From Dokdonia sp. Dokd-P16 (GTDB taxonomy: Bacteria > Bacteroidota > Bacteroidia > Flavobacteriales > Flavobacteriaceae): a stretch of DNA of 64,000 nt. The position numbers and the translations under genes are program-made. This document shows, piece after piece, positions 24,147 to 32,882 of the stretch. The stretch is from NCBI RefSeq assembly GCF_003095655.1, contig NZ_CP029151.1, positions 991,001-1,055,000 of the forward strand, in the 5' to 3' direction. Each line of letters starts with the position of its first letter. The first letter of the stretch is position 1. The notes under the pieces were generated by a model. The model was not told the DNA's origin, ran no database searches, and was given only the letters and a program-made list of their open reading frames with translations.

Positions 24147-25142
24147 ATGATTTTAGTTACTGGGAGTACTGGACTTGTAGGCAAACATTTACTGTTGAGC
24201 CTCACACAAAAAGATCAAAGCGTTAGAGCTTTGTACCGAAGCGAATCTAAGAAGGCGGAGGTTGTTTCTTTTTTTGCTTTCGCGAAAGCGGAATCTCAAC
24301 TACACCGTATAGATTGGGTTCAAGGAGATATTACAGAAATACCCAGCCTCACTACTGCTTTTAAAGATGTAACCTATGTGTACCATTGCGCGGCACTCAT
24401 TTCATTTGACCCTTACCAATTTAAGGAGCTCACTAAAACAAATATTGAAGGAACAGCAAATGTTGTAAATCTAAGCCTAGCAAACAATATCAAAAAACTA
24501 GTGCATGTAAGCTCTATTGCCACGCTGGCAAGCACACCAAACAGTCCAATTACAGAAGATAATTTCTGGGATCCAGATGCCCTAAACTCAGTATATGCAC
24601 TCACAAAAAATGGTGCAGAGATGGAAGTATGGAGAGGAACACAAGAAGGATTAAACGCAATTATTTTAAATCCCGGAATCGTAATAGGTGAAGGAAACTA
24701 CCAGACCGGTAGCGGAAAGTTCTTTAATCATATTCTTGAAGGAAAAGCTTTATATCCCACTGGAGGTAGTGCCGTAATAGATGTAAAAGACTTAGTAGCA
24801 TTAATGGAGAAAGCTATGAATAGCACCCTAGCACAAGAAAGATATATTGCGACTGCTTACAATGTCACTTATCGTGATTTACTAGAAGAAATAGCAAAGA
24901 CCTTAGGCAATAAAGCACCTAGTAGACCTCTAAGCAACGGCTTACTGCAATTTTTAAACTTCTTAGACTCGATAAGAGGCATATTTACTCGTAAAAGGCA
25001 AATAACTAAAATAGGCTACAAGTCATTGCAAAGACAGACATTGTACAGTAATAATAAAATAATAGAAGCGTTTAATTACATTCCCACTCCGCTAGATGTG
25101 ACGTTGTCACGTATAGCGCTACACATTAATCAAGCTCGCTAG
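24147..25142 (+). CDS. NAD-dependent epimerase/dehydratase (extended SDR)
   Basis: From ATG 24147 the 331-residue protein begins MILVTGSTGLVGKHLLLSL, the extended-SDR Rossmann motif TGxxGxxG. The active site YxxxK is YALTKNGAE, and the upstream HVSSIATLA holds the catalytic Ser. Substrate binding ends differ from UDP-sugar epimerases, and the family resembles dihydroflavonol-4-reductase-like proteins; substrate unknown. AFAKA near residue 45 is encoded by a palindrome copy at the loop after the second strand. It overlaps the convergent DUF4296 gene by 17 bases. Confidence 0.88.
   Translation: MILVTGSTGLVGKHLLLSLTQKDQSVRALYRSESKKAEVVSFFAFAKAESQLHRIDWVQGDITEIPSLTTAFKDVTYVYHCAALISFDPYQFKELTKTNIEGTANVVNLSLANNIKKLVHVSSIATLASTPNSPITEDNFWDPDALNSVYALTKNGAEMEVWRGTQEGLNAIILNPGIVIGEGNYQTGSGKFFNHILEGKALYPTGGSAVIDVKDLVALMEKAMNSTLAQERYIATAYNVTYRDLLEEIAKTLGNKAPSRPLSNGLLQFLNFLDSIRGIFTRKRQITKIGYKSLQRQTLYSNNKIIEAFNYIPTPLDVTLSRIALHINQAR
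24276..24289. repeat. Iterated palindrome copy (in SDR gene)
   Basis: Exact core read in frame as Ala-Phe-Ala-Lys-Ala, in a variable loop of the Rossmann domain. Confidence 0.9.
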
Positions 25143-25641
25143 AATCTTCTTTAACTTGTATCATTTTTCTACTAAAAGTATCAGTAACTAAACGCCTCGG
25201 GATCTCTTTAAACTTAGTAGAATCTTTTTGTTTAAATCTTGCTTTTACCTCTTTTGCTTTTAAAGTCCTCAGAGAATCTTGCTCTTTTTTCTGCACTGTT
25301 TCTATAGAGTCATTTACTTTTAACTCTGCCTGTACTCTTGCAAGTACTTTTGCGTTTATTCCTTTGTATAAATCTACATCTGCTGTGTAATACGCTAGAT
25401 TTTGTGCGTACGTAAGACTGTCAATATCAAACTTATCATAAATATAAGTTTCTGGCTGAATTCCTAAAAGTTTAAGTTGCGCAACATTATAACCTCTAGC
25501 ACTAGATATAAGTACAGATTCATATAATATGCTCTCCATGGTATTCTCATCAATAAAGTTACCTGGCTTTTCTACAGGTGGAATGTCTTGACAACTTATC
25601 AAGCATAAAAAACCTAGAAATAAAGCATATAATCCTCTCAT
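25126..25641 (-). CDS. DUF4296-family lipoprotein
   Basis: This 171-residue protein has an SPII signal (FLCLISC, Cys17) and the DUF4296 pattern (FIDENTMESILYESVLISSA, then YIYDKFDIDSLTYAQNLAYY), followed by a long charged helix rich in Lys, Asp and Ser. The role is unknown. Its start overlaps the dihydroorotase stop by 1 base and its stop overlaps the convergent SDR gene by 17 bases. Confidence 0.85.
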   Translation of the reverse strand: MRGLYALFLGFLCLISCQDIPPVEKPGNFIDENTMESILYESVLISSARGYNVAQLKLLGIQPETYIYDKFDIDSLTYAQNLAYYTADVDLYKGINAKVLARVQAELKVNDSIETVQKKEQDSLRTLKAKEVKARFKQKDSTKFKEIPRRLVTDTFSRKMIQVKEDSSELD

Positions 25642-26981
25642 TATCTATCAAACGTAAGACGTTCACCAAAAAGTTCATCGTATACCTTAAAGTTTTTATG
25701 AGCAAGGCGTCCATTTACAAATGTGTGTGTTATTCTAGACTTAAACGTAGTCCCTTCAAAAGGAGACCAGCCACACTTATAAAGAATATTGTCTTTTTGT
25801 ACCGTCCAAGGCGCATTTAGGTCTACAAGTACAAGATCTGCTTTATACCCTTTACGTATATATCCTCTTTTTTCTACTTGAAAAAGTATTGCTGGGTTAT
25901 GACACATCTTCTCTACAATCTTCTCTAAAGAGATTTTCCCTTGATGATAAAACTCTAACATTGCCGGTAATGCATGCTGCACTAGTGGGCCACCACTAGG
26001 AGCTTTTGTGTAGACGTTATTTTTTTCTTCTAGAGTATGTGGCGCGTGATCTGTGGCTATGACGTCAATCTTATCATCTAGCAACGCTTGAAATAACTCA
26101 TCCCTATCCTTAGAAGTTTTTACTGCTGGATTCCATTTAATTTTAGATCCTTTCTCATCGTAATCTTCATCAGAAAACCAAAGATGATGAATACAAACCT
26201 CTGCTGTAATTTTCTTTTCGGCTAGTGGGATACTGTTATCAAAGAGCGCTGTTTCTTTACCCGTAGATAAGTGAAAAACGTGAAGTCTCGCTCCAGTTTT
26301 CTTTGCTAGCTCTATTGCTCTAGATGAAGATATATAACAAGCTTCCTCGCTTCTTATGATAGGGTGAAGATTCATAGGGATATCATCACCATAGCGCTCT
26401 TTATATATCGCTAGGTTTTTTCTAATAGTTTCTTCGTCTTCACAGTGGGTTGAGATAACCATATCTGTAGACTTAAAGATCTTTTCAAGCACAGCCTCAT
26501 TATCAACTAGCATATTACCTGTAGAGCTACCTAAAAATAATTTAAGTCCCGCGACATTCTTCTTGTCAACTTTTAAAATTTCTTCTAGGTTATCGTTAGT
26601 TCCGCCAAACATAAAAGAATAGTTTGCTGCAGACGAATTTGCTGCAATTTCAAACTTCTCTTCAAGTTTTTCAATCGTAGTTGTTTGAGGTACTGTGTTA
26701 GGCATTTCAATAAATGATGTAATACCTCCTGCAACGGCAGCCTTAGACTCTGTAGCTATATTTCCTTTATGAGTAAGCCCAGGCTCTCTAAAGTGCACTT
26801 GATCATCAATCACTCCAGGTATAAGGTAAGTACCCTCTGCATCAAAAATATGCACGTCACCAGATTTTGCACTTATACTCTCTGCAATTTCTTCTATAAC
26901 ACCATTATGTATTAACACGTCACCTCTAAAGATGGTTCCTTCGTTAACAATATGAGCATCTTTTATTAAAATCTTTTCCAT
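25641..26981 (-). CDS. Dihydroorotase (Bacteroidota type)
   Basis: The 446-residue amidohydrolase matches class I dihydroorotase of pyrimidine synthesis: GVIDDQVHFREPGL, EMPNTVPQTT, LKLFLGSSTG with the carboxylated-lysine position, ISTHCEDEE, HVFHLSTG and ATDHAPHT with the catalytic Asp. The usual HxH metal motif reads QVH (Q61, H63), so the first ligand His is Gln. I recall this from other Bacteroidota, so it need not mean loss of activity. It starts 2 bases before the end of the GT2 gene region and overlaps DUF4296 by 1 base. Confidence 0.9.
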   Translation of the reverse strand: MEKILIKDAHIVNEGTIFRGDVLIHNGVIEEIAESISAKSGDVHIFDAEGTYLIPGVIDDQVHFREPGLTHKGNIATESKAAVAGGITSFIEMPNTVPQTTTIEKLEEKFEIAANSSAANYSFMFGGTNDNLEEILKVDKKNVAGLKLFLGSSTGNMLVDNEAVLEKIFKSTDMVISTHCEDEETIRKNLAIYKERYGDDIPMNLHPIIRSEEACYISSSRAIELAKKTGARLHVFHLSTGKETALFDNSIPLAEKKITAEVCIHHLWFSDEDYDEKGSKIKWNPAVKTSKDRDELFQALLDDKIDVIATDHAPHTLEEKNNVYTKAPSGGPLVQHALPAMLEFYHQGKISLEKIVEKMCHNPAILFQVEKRGYIRKGYKADLVLVDLNAPWTVQKDNILYKCGWSPFEGTTFKSRITHTFVNGRLAHKNFKVYDELFGERLTFDR

Positions 26982-26983
26982 AA

Positions 26984-27706
26984 TTATTTTTTAAAAAGAT
27001 GTTGTAATCGCATTTTAACAACACCAAAAATCGCCTCAGAAATAATACCTGAACTCATTTTACTCTCACCTTTAGTTCTATCTGTAAACACCACAGGAAC
27101 CTCAACTATTTTAAACTTTTTAAGATATGCTTTATACTTCATTTCTATTTGAAACGCATAACCTACAAATTTAATATTCTCTAGATCTATTGCTCTAAGT
27201 ACCTTATGATGATAACAAATAAAGCCAGCCGTAGTATCATAGATATCCATCCTTGTAATAAACCTCACATATCTTGAGGCTCCCCAAGAAAGTAAAACTC
27301 TCCCCATAGGCCAGTTTACCACATTAACTCCCGTTACATATCTAGACCCAATAGCAAGGTCTGCACCATCTTTAATACAAGCATTATAAAGCCTGATTAA
27401 ATCATTAGGGTTGTGTGAAAAATCTGCATCCATCTCAAAAATATATTCATATTCTTGATTAAGTGCCCATTTAAAACCCGCTATATATGCAGTCCCTAAC
27501 CCATTTTTTTTAGGCCTATTTAAAAGAAATAATTTCTCTTTATATAGTTCTTGAAGTTCTTTTACCTTGGCTGCTGTTCCATCTGGAGAGTTATCATCAA
27601 CCACTAAAATATGGAAAGCGCGTTGTAACGCAAATATATTGCGCAACAGCCTCTCTATATTTTCAATTTCGTTGTAGGTGGGTATGATAACTACAGCGTT
27701 TGCCAT
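26984..27706 (-). CDS. Polyprenol-phosphate glycosyltransferase (GT2, DPM1-like)
   Basis: This 240-residue GT2 enzyme has VVIIPTYNEIENIERLL, VVDDNSPDGTAAKV and the metal-binding DADFSHNP. It lacks a C-terminal membrane domain, as in polyprenol-monophosphomannose synthases (DPM1-like), which move a sugar from GDP-mannose to a polyprenyl phosphate at the inner membrane face. The block EVPVVFTDRTKGESKMS is typical. It heads a transcript with the dihydroorotase and DUF4296 genes. Confidence 0.9.
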   Translation of the reverse strand: MANAVVIIPTYNEIENIERLLRNIFALQRAFHILVVDDNSPDGTAAKVKELQELYKEKLFLLNRPKKNGLGTAYIAGFKWALNQEYEYIFEMDADFSHNPNDLIRLYNACIKDGADLAIGSRYVTGVNVVNWPMGRVLLSWGASRYVRFITRMDIYDTTAGFICYHHKVLRAIDLENIKFVGYAFQIEMKYKAYLKKFKIVEVPVVFTDRTKGESKMSSGIISEAIFGVVKMRLQHLFKK

Positions 27707-27722
27707 GCAATCTTGTTTGAGG

Positions 27723-27730
27723 CAAATGTA
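27723..27730 (-). promoter_or_regulatory. Bacteroidota -7 element for the GT2 operon
   Basis: The minus strand reads TACATTTG, an exact TAnnTTTG match, 16 bases before the ATG. Confidence 0.55.
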
Positions 27731-27815
27731 CTTATTTTAATAAGGTCATTACACCTCAGGAGCACCTTTTGGTATAATTTGTAGTATTTTTAACGCTCTA
27801 AAAAAACTCCTCAAT

Positions 27816-28475
27816 TTGGAAAGTAGCCTACGTCTTATTACATATCAAAACTGGATAACAATAATCATTGTAAGTTGTGTCATATTACTAGCTGCTACCA
27901 AGTTTTTTTATCAAGCAAGATTTTCAGATTTTTTAAATATAGTAGGTGCAGATCGTTTTTTCAGCACAAGATCGAAGGGTGTTTTTATATTACACCCCTT
28001 ACAAGTTGTATTACTCGTCATACAATTTATAGGTATTTCTCTTTTGATTTACTTAGCATACTGCTCATTACTAAATCTCCCTTATTCAGAGAACTTCGAC
28101 ATTTTCAAGTATATCTTTTTGGGATACTCCGTCTTTGAGATTGTAAAATTCTTACTAGAACGATTTATAGCATATGTTTTAAATTTTGACAAAAAAACGC
28201 AGTCCTTTTTTTACAAGCGACTTAATGTAAAACACCTTTTAGGCCTGTTTGCTCTTTTAGGAAGCGCCTTTATCGTGTACCAACTACAAATTCCTTTTTA
28301 TTTCATTTACAGCATCCTAGGTATAATCATTACTATTTACACTATTTCGCAATTTTGGCTCATCCGTAAATACAAGAGTGACTTTTTTAGGTTTCCTTTT
28401 TATTTTATTTTGTATTTTTGCACTCTCGAAATTGGACCCTACTTTATTTTGTACTCATTCATCGCAAAACAGTAA
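27816..28475 (+). CDS. DUF4271-family membrane protein
   Basis: This 219-residue integral membrane protein has about five to six hydrophobic segments and matches DUF4271, including the block ADRFFSTRSKGVFILHPLQ. The start is TTG at 27816. The gene lies 23 bases before the hemD start, an arrangement I have seen in other flavobacteria, so the two genes likely form an operon. The function is unknown; the linkage hints at tetrapyrrole or membrane metabolism, but that is inference. Confidence 0.8.
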   Translation: MESSLRLITYQNWITIIIVSCVILLAATKFFYQARFSDFLNIVGADRFFSTRSKGVFILHPLQVVLLVIQFIGISLLIYLAYCSLLNLPYSENFDIFKYIFLGYSVFEIVKFLLERFIAYVLNFDKKTQSFFYKRLNVKHLLGLFALLGSAFIVYQLQIPFYFIYSILGIIITIYTISQFWLIRKYKSDFFRFPFYFILYFCTLEIGPYFILYSFIAKQ

Positions 28476-28498
28476 CCCAATTAAAAAAATGAGTGTTT

Positions 28499-29245
28499 AT
28501 GAAAGTGAAAACTATCCTCGTTTCGCAACCAAAGCCTAAGGTTGAAAACTCACCTTATTTTGAGCTAGAACAAAGACAACGCGTTAAAATAGACTTCATC
28601 CCCTTCATCCATGTAGAGGGTGTATCTGGAAAAGAAGTTAGATTACAAAAAGTAGACCTTAAAGACTACACAGCAATCATACTTACAAGTCGTAATGCCG
28701 TTGACCACTTCTTTAGAATTGCAGAAGAAATGCGTTTTAAAGTGCCCGATACCTTAAAATATTTTTGTCAAAGTGAAGCTGTTGCTTATTACCTACAGAA
28801 ATACGTGGTATACCGTAAGCGTAAAATATATGTTGGTAAACGCACATTTCCAGAGCTTATTCCATTAATTAAAAAGCATAAGAATGAGACATTCTTATTG
28901 CCATCATCAGATAAGTTCAAACCTAACGTACCAGAACTTTTAGATGCTTTAGGAGTTAAATGGATGCAATCTACTTTTTACAAAACAGTAGTAAGTGATC
29001 TTTCTGAATATGAAAATGTGTTTTACGACATATTAGTATTTTTTAGCCCGAGTGGTATTCAATCATTATTTGAAAACTTCCCTAACTTTAAGCAAAACGA
29101 CACACGTATTGCTGCTTTTGGGAACACCACAGTAAAAGCTGCCGAAGAAGCAGGACTTAAAGTAAATATTCAAGCACCTACACCAGAAACTCCTTCTATG
29201 ACAATGGCGTTAGAGAAGTATATTAAAGATGTAAACAAGAAGTAA
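28499..29245 (+). CDS. hemD: Uroporphyrinogen-III synthase
   Basis: The 248-residue protein (ATG 28499; a GTG two codons earlier is also in frame) has the two-domain uroporphyrinogen-III synthase fold. Visible landmarks are AIILTSRNAVDHFF, FLLPSSDKFKPNVPELL, DILVFFSPSGIQSLFENF and AAFGNTTVKAAEEAGL. The enzyme closes and inverts ring D of hydroxymethylbilane in heme and siroheme synthesis. Sequence conservation of this family is low, so the call rests on motif order. A terminator follows. Confidence 0.88.
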   Translation: MKVKTILVSQPKPKVENSPYFELEQRQRVKIDFIPFIHVEGVSGKEVRLQKVDLKDYTAIILTSRNAVDHFFRIAEEMRFKVPDTLKYFCQSEAVAYYLQKYVVYRKRKIYVGKRTFPELIPLIKKHKNETFLLPSSDKFKPNVPELLDALGVKWMQSTFYKTVVSDLSEYENVFYDILVFFSPSGIQSLFENFPNFKQNDTRIAAFGNTTVKAAEEAGLKVNIQAPTPETPSMTMALEKYIKDVNKK

Positions 29246-29263
29246 TATTCTTCTATTGTATAT

Positions 29264-29293
29264 AAAAAAACCTGCTCGATAAGCAGGTTTTTT
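29264..29293. terminator. Bidirectional terminator after hemD
   Basis: AAAAACCTGCT and AGCAGGTTTTT pair around a CGATA loop, with A and T runs on the two sides. Confidence 0.85.
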
Positions 29294-29327
29294 TATGCCT
29301 GTTAATGAAATGTATTATCAAGATAAT

Positions 29328-30101
29328 CTAAGCGTAAACCTCCTCGCGTTTTATTTCACTTAATATACCATCCCAAAGATTTAATCGCACTTTTAATGCT
29401 TCCTTAGACACAGCGACCACTTCATCCCATTTACTATTATCATCTCCACATAAATGTTCAATCATTTTCAACGCCATAGGCCCATGCTCATCTTCATCTA
29501 GCTCAATATGGCGATCAAAATAATACTTAAAATCAGATAAATCCTTAGCTGGGAAGTTCTCTTCTATTTCTCCAATAATTGCAGTAAACATTGCTGGAAT
29601 GAGATTTTCACGGCCAAAGGTGAATGCCGCAGCAATCTCGTGTAACTTGCCTCTGTCTATAATATCAAATGTAAATTTCAAAAACTGACTTACACCCGCT
29701 GGCAAATCTGCAATAGCATCATTTAATGAAATTACATCAAAATCTGTAGCAACTAGATTATCTATTACAACCGTACTCGCACCAGCTTTTTGCATAGCAT
29801 CAATGTACATCTCATAATGACTCTGTCGCTCCCCTTTTGCATTTATATCTGTCTCCTCAGCAAGAACAATTTCATTGATTAAATATCGAGTTTCGGTACT
29901 TCCTACTGGTTTCCATGGAGTTTGTGTACACGTTAATCCATTTTGCAAAGCCTTCAGTAAAGACATAAAATCCCAGACAGCATAAACATGATACTCCATA
30001 AAAACCAAAAGATCATCTGGAGTTTTTATCTCTTTGTACAAAGAATGGCTGAGCAACTGCTCTTGAAGTGGTTGTATTTCTTTTGTGACGTGTAAAATCA
30101 T
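29328..30101 (-). CDS. DUF3050-family protein, possibly heme-oxygenase-like
   Basis: The 257-residue soluble protein matches DUF3050. Candidate metal ligands are spaced as in heme-oxygenase-like diiron proteins: FMEYHVYAVWDF (about 30-41), EIVLAEETD, SHYEMYIDAM and the C-terminal RHIELDEDEHG. I believe this family belongs to that superfamily but cannot confirm it here. Its reaction is unknown. It stands alone with its own promoter, upstream of an intergenic palindrome copy. Confidence 0.8.
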   Translation of the reverse strand: MILHVTKEIQPLQEQLLSHSLYKEIKTPDDLLVFMEYHVYAVWDFMSLLKALQNGLTCTQTPWKPVGSTETRYLINEIVLAEETDINAKGERQSHYEMYIDAMQKAGASTVVIDNLVATDFDVISLNDAIADLPAGVSQFLKFTFDIIDRGKLHEIAAAFTFGRENLIPAMFTAIIGEIEENFPAKDLSDFKYYFDRHIELDEDEHGPMALKMIEHLCGDDNSKWDEVVAVSKEALKVRLNLWDGILSEIKREEVYA

Positions 30102-30164
30102 TTACTATAAATTTATTATATATAATACGCATATAATCGCGCTGTGGTTCTCATAAATAGGTGA

Positions 30165-30172
30165 CAAATTTA
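30165..30172 (-). promoter_or_regulatory. Bacteroidota -7 element for the DUF3050 gene
   Basis: The minus strand reads TAAATTTG, an exact match, 63 bases before the ATG. Confidence 0.5.
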
Positions 30173-30200
30173 CAGTATTAAGAAGGGATATTTGATTTTT

Positions 30201-30218
30201 ACGCTTTCGCGAAAGCGT
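30201..30218. repeat. Iterated palindrome copy (intergenic), full 18-mer
   Basis: Located between the divergent DUF3050 and aspS genes; symmetry extends to 22 bases (30199-30220). Confidence 0.92.
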
Positions 30219-30288
30219 AACTAAACCATATAAAAACACTTCCTTAACATTTATAGACACTAACTGTTTAAATCCCCTTTGATATATT

Positions 30289-30296
30289 TATTTTTG
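30289..30296 (+). promoter_or_regulatory. Bacteroidota -7 element for aspS
   Basis: TATTTTTG matches TAnnTTTG exactly and lies 22 bases before the aspS ATG. Confidence 0.5.
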
Positions 30297-30318
30297 CACA
30301 TCTCAAACAGAGCAAGAA

Positions 30319-32076
30319 ATGTACAGAACGCACAATAATGGAAGCCTAAGAGCTGCCGATGTAAATAAGGAAGTTACCCTCGCAGGATGGGTTCAAAAAT
30401 CTAGAGATAAAGGATTTATTATTTGGGTAGATCTACGTGATCGTTACGGAATGACGCAACTTGTTTTTGATGAGGAACGTACCGATGCATCTATCATGGA
30501 GCAAGCACGTAAACTAGGACGTGAGTTTGTAGTTCAAGTTACTGGAACCGTAATAGAGCGTGACTCAAAAAATCCAAATATCGCAACAGGAGATATCGAG
30601 ATTTTAGTATCAAAACTAGAAGTGCTTAACGCTTCACTCACTCCTCCTTTCACTATAGAAGATGAAACTGATGGTGGTGAGGATGTACGTATGAAATACC
30701 GTTACCTAGATATACGCCGCAAGCCAGTGCGCGATAGCTTAATCTTTAGACATAAAGTTGCACTAGAAGTACGTAAATATCTTTCTGATCAAGATTTTAT
30801 TGAGGTAGAAACACCATACTTAATCAAATCTACTCCAGAGGGAGCACGTGATTTTGTAGTTCCTTCTCGCATGAACGAAGGACAATTTTATGCATTACCA
30901 CAATCTCCACAAACCTTCAAGCAATTGCTTATGGTGGGAGGAATGGATAAGTACTTCCAGATTGTAAAGTGTTTCCGTGATGAAGATTTACGTGCCGACA
31001 GACAGCCAGAGTTTACGCAAATAGACTGTGAGATGGCTTTTGTAGAGCAGGAAGATATCTTGAACATTTTTGAAGGACTTACAAGACACTTACTTAAAGA
31101 AGTAAACGGTGTTGAGATTGAGAAATTCCCACGCATGCTGTATGATGATGCCATGCGTTTATATGGTAATGACAAACCGGATATCCGTTTTGGGATGAAA
31201 TTTGGAGAGCTCAATGAAGTAGCACAACATAAGGAGTTCGGAGTATTTAATAATGCAGAGCTTGTAGTAGGGATTGCTGTTCCTGGAGGAAATAGCTATA
31301 CTCGCAAAGAAATAGATAAACTTATAGACTGGGTAAAGCGTCCACAAGTAGGCGCACTAGGAATGGTGTATTCTCGTTGCAATGACGATGGATCATTCAA
31401 GTCTTCTGTAGATAAATTTTATGATCAAGAAGATCTAGCAAAATGGGCCGAAGTTACTGGTGCTCAAAAAGGAGACCTTATCTGCATCCTATCTGGAGAG
31501 ACTTCAAAAGTTCGCGCTCAAATGAGTGCATTACGTATGGAGCTGGCAACACGTTTAGGATTAAGAGATCCTAAGGTATTTGCTCCATTATGGGTAATAG
31601 ATTTCCCATTACTTGAACTAGACGAAGAGACTGGACATTACCACGCAATGCACCACCCATTTACATCTCCTAAACCTGGACAGATAGAACTACTTGACAC
31701 AAAACCAGGAGAGGTAAAAGCAAATGCATATGACCTTGTACTTAACGGTAATGAAATAGGAGGAGGATCTATACGTATACACGATAAAGAAACGCAAGCT
31801 ATCATGCTACGCCACTTAGGCTTCTCTGAAGAAGAGGCTAAGGCGCAATTTGGCTTCCTTATGGATGCCTTTGAATATGGAGCACCTCCACACGGAGGTC
31901 TTGCTTTTGGGCTAGATAGACTTGTTGCAATATTAGGTGGTCAAGAGACGATACGTGATTTTATTGCTTTCCCTAAAAATAATAGTGGTCGTGACGTTAT
32001 GATAGACGCGCCTGCTTTTCTTGATGATGAGCAAATGAAGGAATTGAATTTGAAGTTACGTGATCAAAAGTCATAA
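30319..32076 (+). CDS. aspS: Aspartyl-tRNA synthetase
   Basis: The 585-residue class II synthetase has the N-terminal OB-fold ([20 protein letters not shown]), motif 2 ([19 protein letters not shown]) and motif 3 ([15 protein letters not shown]), with the bacterial GAD insertion between. Length is that of bacterial AspRS. It charges tRNA-Asp, and possibly tRNA-Asn if the organism uses an amidotransferase route, which the window does not tell. Two short membrane-protein genes follow on the same strand. Confidence 0.97.
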   Translation: MYRTHNNGSLRAADVNKEVTLAGWVQKSRDKGFIIWVDLRDRYGMTQLVFDEERTDASIMEQARKLGREFVVQVTGTVIERDSKNPNIATGDIEILVSKLEVLNASLTPPFTIEDETDGGEDVRMKYRYLDIRRKPVRDSLIFRHKVALEVRKYLSDQDFIEVETPYLIKSTPEGARDFVVPSRMNEGQFYALPQSPQTFKQLLMVGGMDKYFQIVKCFRDEDLRADRQPEFTQIDCEMAFVEQEDILNIFEGLTRHLLKEVNGVEIEKFPRMLYDDAMRLYGNDKPDIRFGMKFGELNEVAQHKEFGVFNNAELVVGIAVPGGNSYTRKEIDKLIDWVKRPQVGALGMVYSRCNDDGSFKSSVDKFYDQEDLAKWAEVTGAQKGDLICILSGETSKVRAQMSALRMELATRLGLRDPKVFAPLWVIDFPLLELDEETGHYHAMHHPFTSPKPGQIELLDTKPGEVKANAYDLVLNGNEIGGGSIRIHDKETQAIMLRHLGFSEEEAKAQFGFLMDAFEYGAPPHGGLAFGLDRLVAILGGQETIRDFIAFPKNNSGRDVMIDAPAFLDDEQMKELNLKLRDQKS

Positions 32077-32109
32077 CACCAACAAACTCATACTTAACAA
32101 AGCCAAATC

Positions 32110-32241
32110 TTGGAAACAGAAGAAAATCAAAGCAACTCTAAAGTATTTAAAACTGTTTTAAAAACGATAGCAATCACGATGGTTAGCATCTTGGTACTAG
32201 CGATTATTGCTTTTTTTATAACCATTACATTCTTTGAATAA
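32110..32241 (+). CDS. Small single-span membrane protein (43 aa)
   Basis: A TTG-TAA frame of 44 codons encodes a polar N-terminus (METEENQSNSKVF) and one hydrophobic helix (VSILVLAIIAFFITITFF). It ends directly at the base before the ATG of the next gene, and lies 33 bases past aspS. The clean one-helix architecture and the abutting neighbours support a real small membrane protein. No function is known. Confidence 0.6.
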   Translation: METEENQSNSKVFKTVLKTIAITMVSILVLAIIAFFITITFFE

Positions 32242-32508
32242 ATGAACAAAGCTCGACGTATTTTTATCATTGTTCTTTTCTTTATTCTAGCAGCAATGCT
32301 CGCATATGGATTTTACTGTAAAGACAATGTAGATGTTGCCTTGGGTCATAAATTTATTGGCCTTTCTATTGCTGGTGGTTTCTTTATCTTAATGCCCACT
32401 TTTATATATCATCGCTGGAAAGATCGCAAAGTAGCAGATTATATGCTCACCGATGATGCTTTTAAGAGAATGAAAGAATTTAACAACTCCAAAGATAAAA
32501 AGTGCTGA
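32242..32508 (+). CDS. Small two-span membrane protein (88 aa)
   Basis: This 88-residue protein has two hydrophobic helices (about residues 7-24 and 38-55) and a charged cytoplasmic C-terminal tail (ADYMLTDDAFKRMKEFNN). No family was recognised. It abuts the 43-residue small protein gene with no spacer, so the two are probably translated together in the aspS transcript. Confidence 0.75.
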   Translation: MNKARRIFIIVLFFILAAMLAYGFYCKDNVDVALGHKFIGLSIAGGFFILMPTFIYHRWKDRKVADYMLTDDAFKRMKEFNNSKDKKC

Positions 32509-32545
32509 ATTTAAAGAGTTTACATTAATATAATATTGGCAAAAG

Positions 32546-32575
32546 TTTGGTTTACCAAATAAAAGTGTAAGTTTG
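32546..32575 (+). promoter_or_regulatory. Two-element Bacteroidota promoter of the cold-shock gene
   Basis: TTTG at 32546-32549 (-33) and TAAGTTTG at 32568-32575 (-7) are separated by 18 bases, close to the usual 19-21. The ATG follows at 32600. Confidence 0.65.
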
Positions 32576-32599
32576 CACTTTATTAATACATATTTTATA

Positions 32600-32791
32600 A
32601 TGGAAGGAACAGTAAAATTTTTCAATGAGTCAAAAGGTTATGGTTTTATAACTAACGACGACACCGGTAAGGACATCTTTGTACACGTTACAGGTCTTAA
32701 CGGGGAAACTATCAACGAAGGAGACAAAGTTGAGTACGTAGAAGAAGAAGGAAGAAAAGGATTAACTGCTGCACAAGTACGTGTACTGTAG
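32600..32791 (+). CDS. Cold-shock-domain protein (CspA family)
   Basis: From ATG 32600 the protein has 63 residues: EGTVKFFNESKGYGFITND is RNP1-like (KGYGFI), and DIFVHVTGL is RNP2 (DIFVH). Csp proteins bind single-stranded RNA and DNA and act as RNA chaperones. A longer TTG-initiated frame from 32573 overlaps the -7 promoter element and was rejected. The gene has its own promoter and terminator. Confidence 0.95.
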   Translation: MEGTVKFFNESKGYGFITNDDTGKDIFVHVTGLNGETINEGDKVEYVEEEGRKGLTAAQVRVL

Positions 32792-32825
32792 TTATCAAGA
32801 TAGATAGATACTTTTTTACGATTAC

Positions 32826-32852
32826 AAAAGCTCGCCTATGGCGGGCTTTTTT
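32826..32852 (+). terminator. Terminator after the cold-shock gene
   Basis: AAAAGCTCGCC and GGCGGGCTTTT pair (one G-T pair) around TAT, followed by TTTTTT. Confidence 0.85.
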
Positions 32853-32882
32853 CGTTTACAAAAACTTTATAAAAGGTATAGT

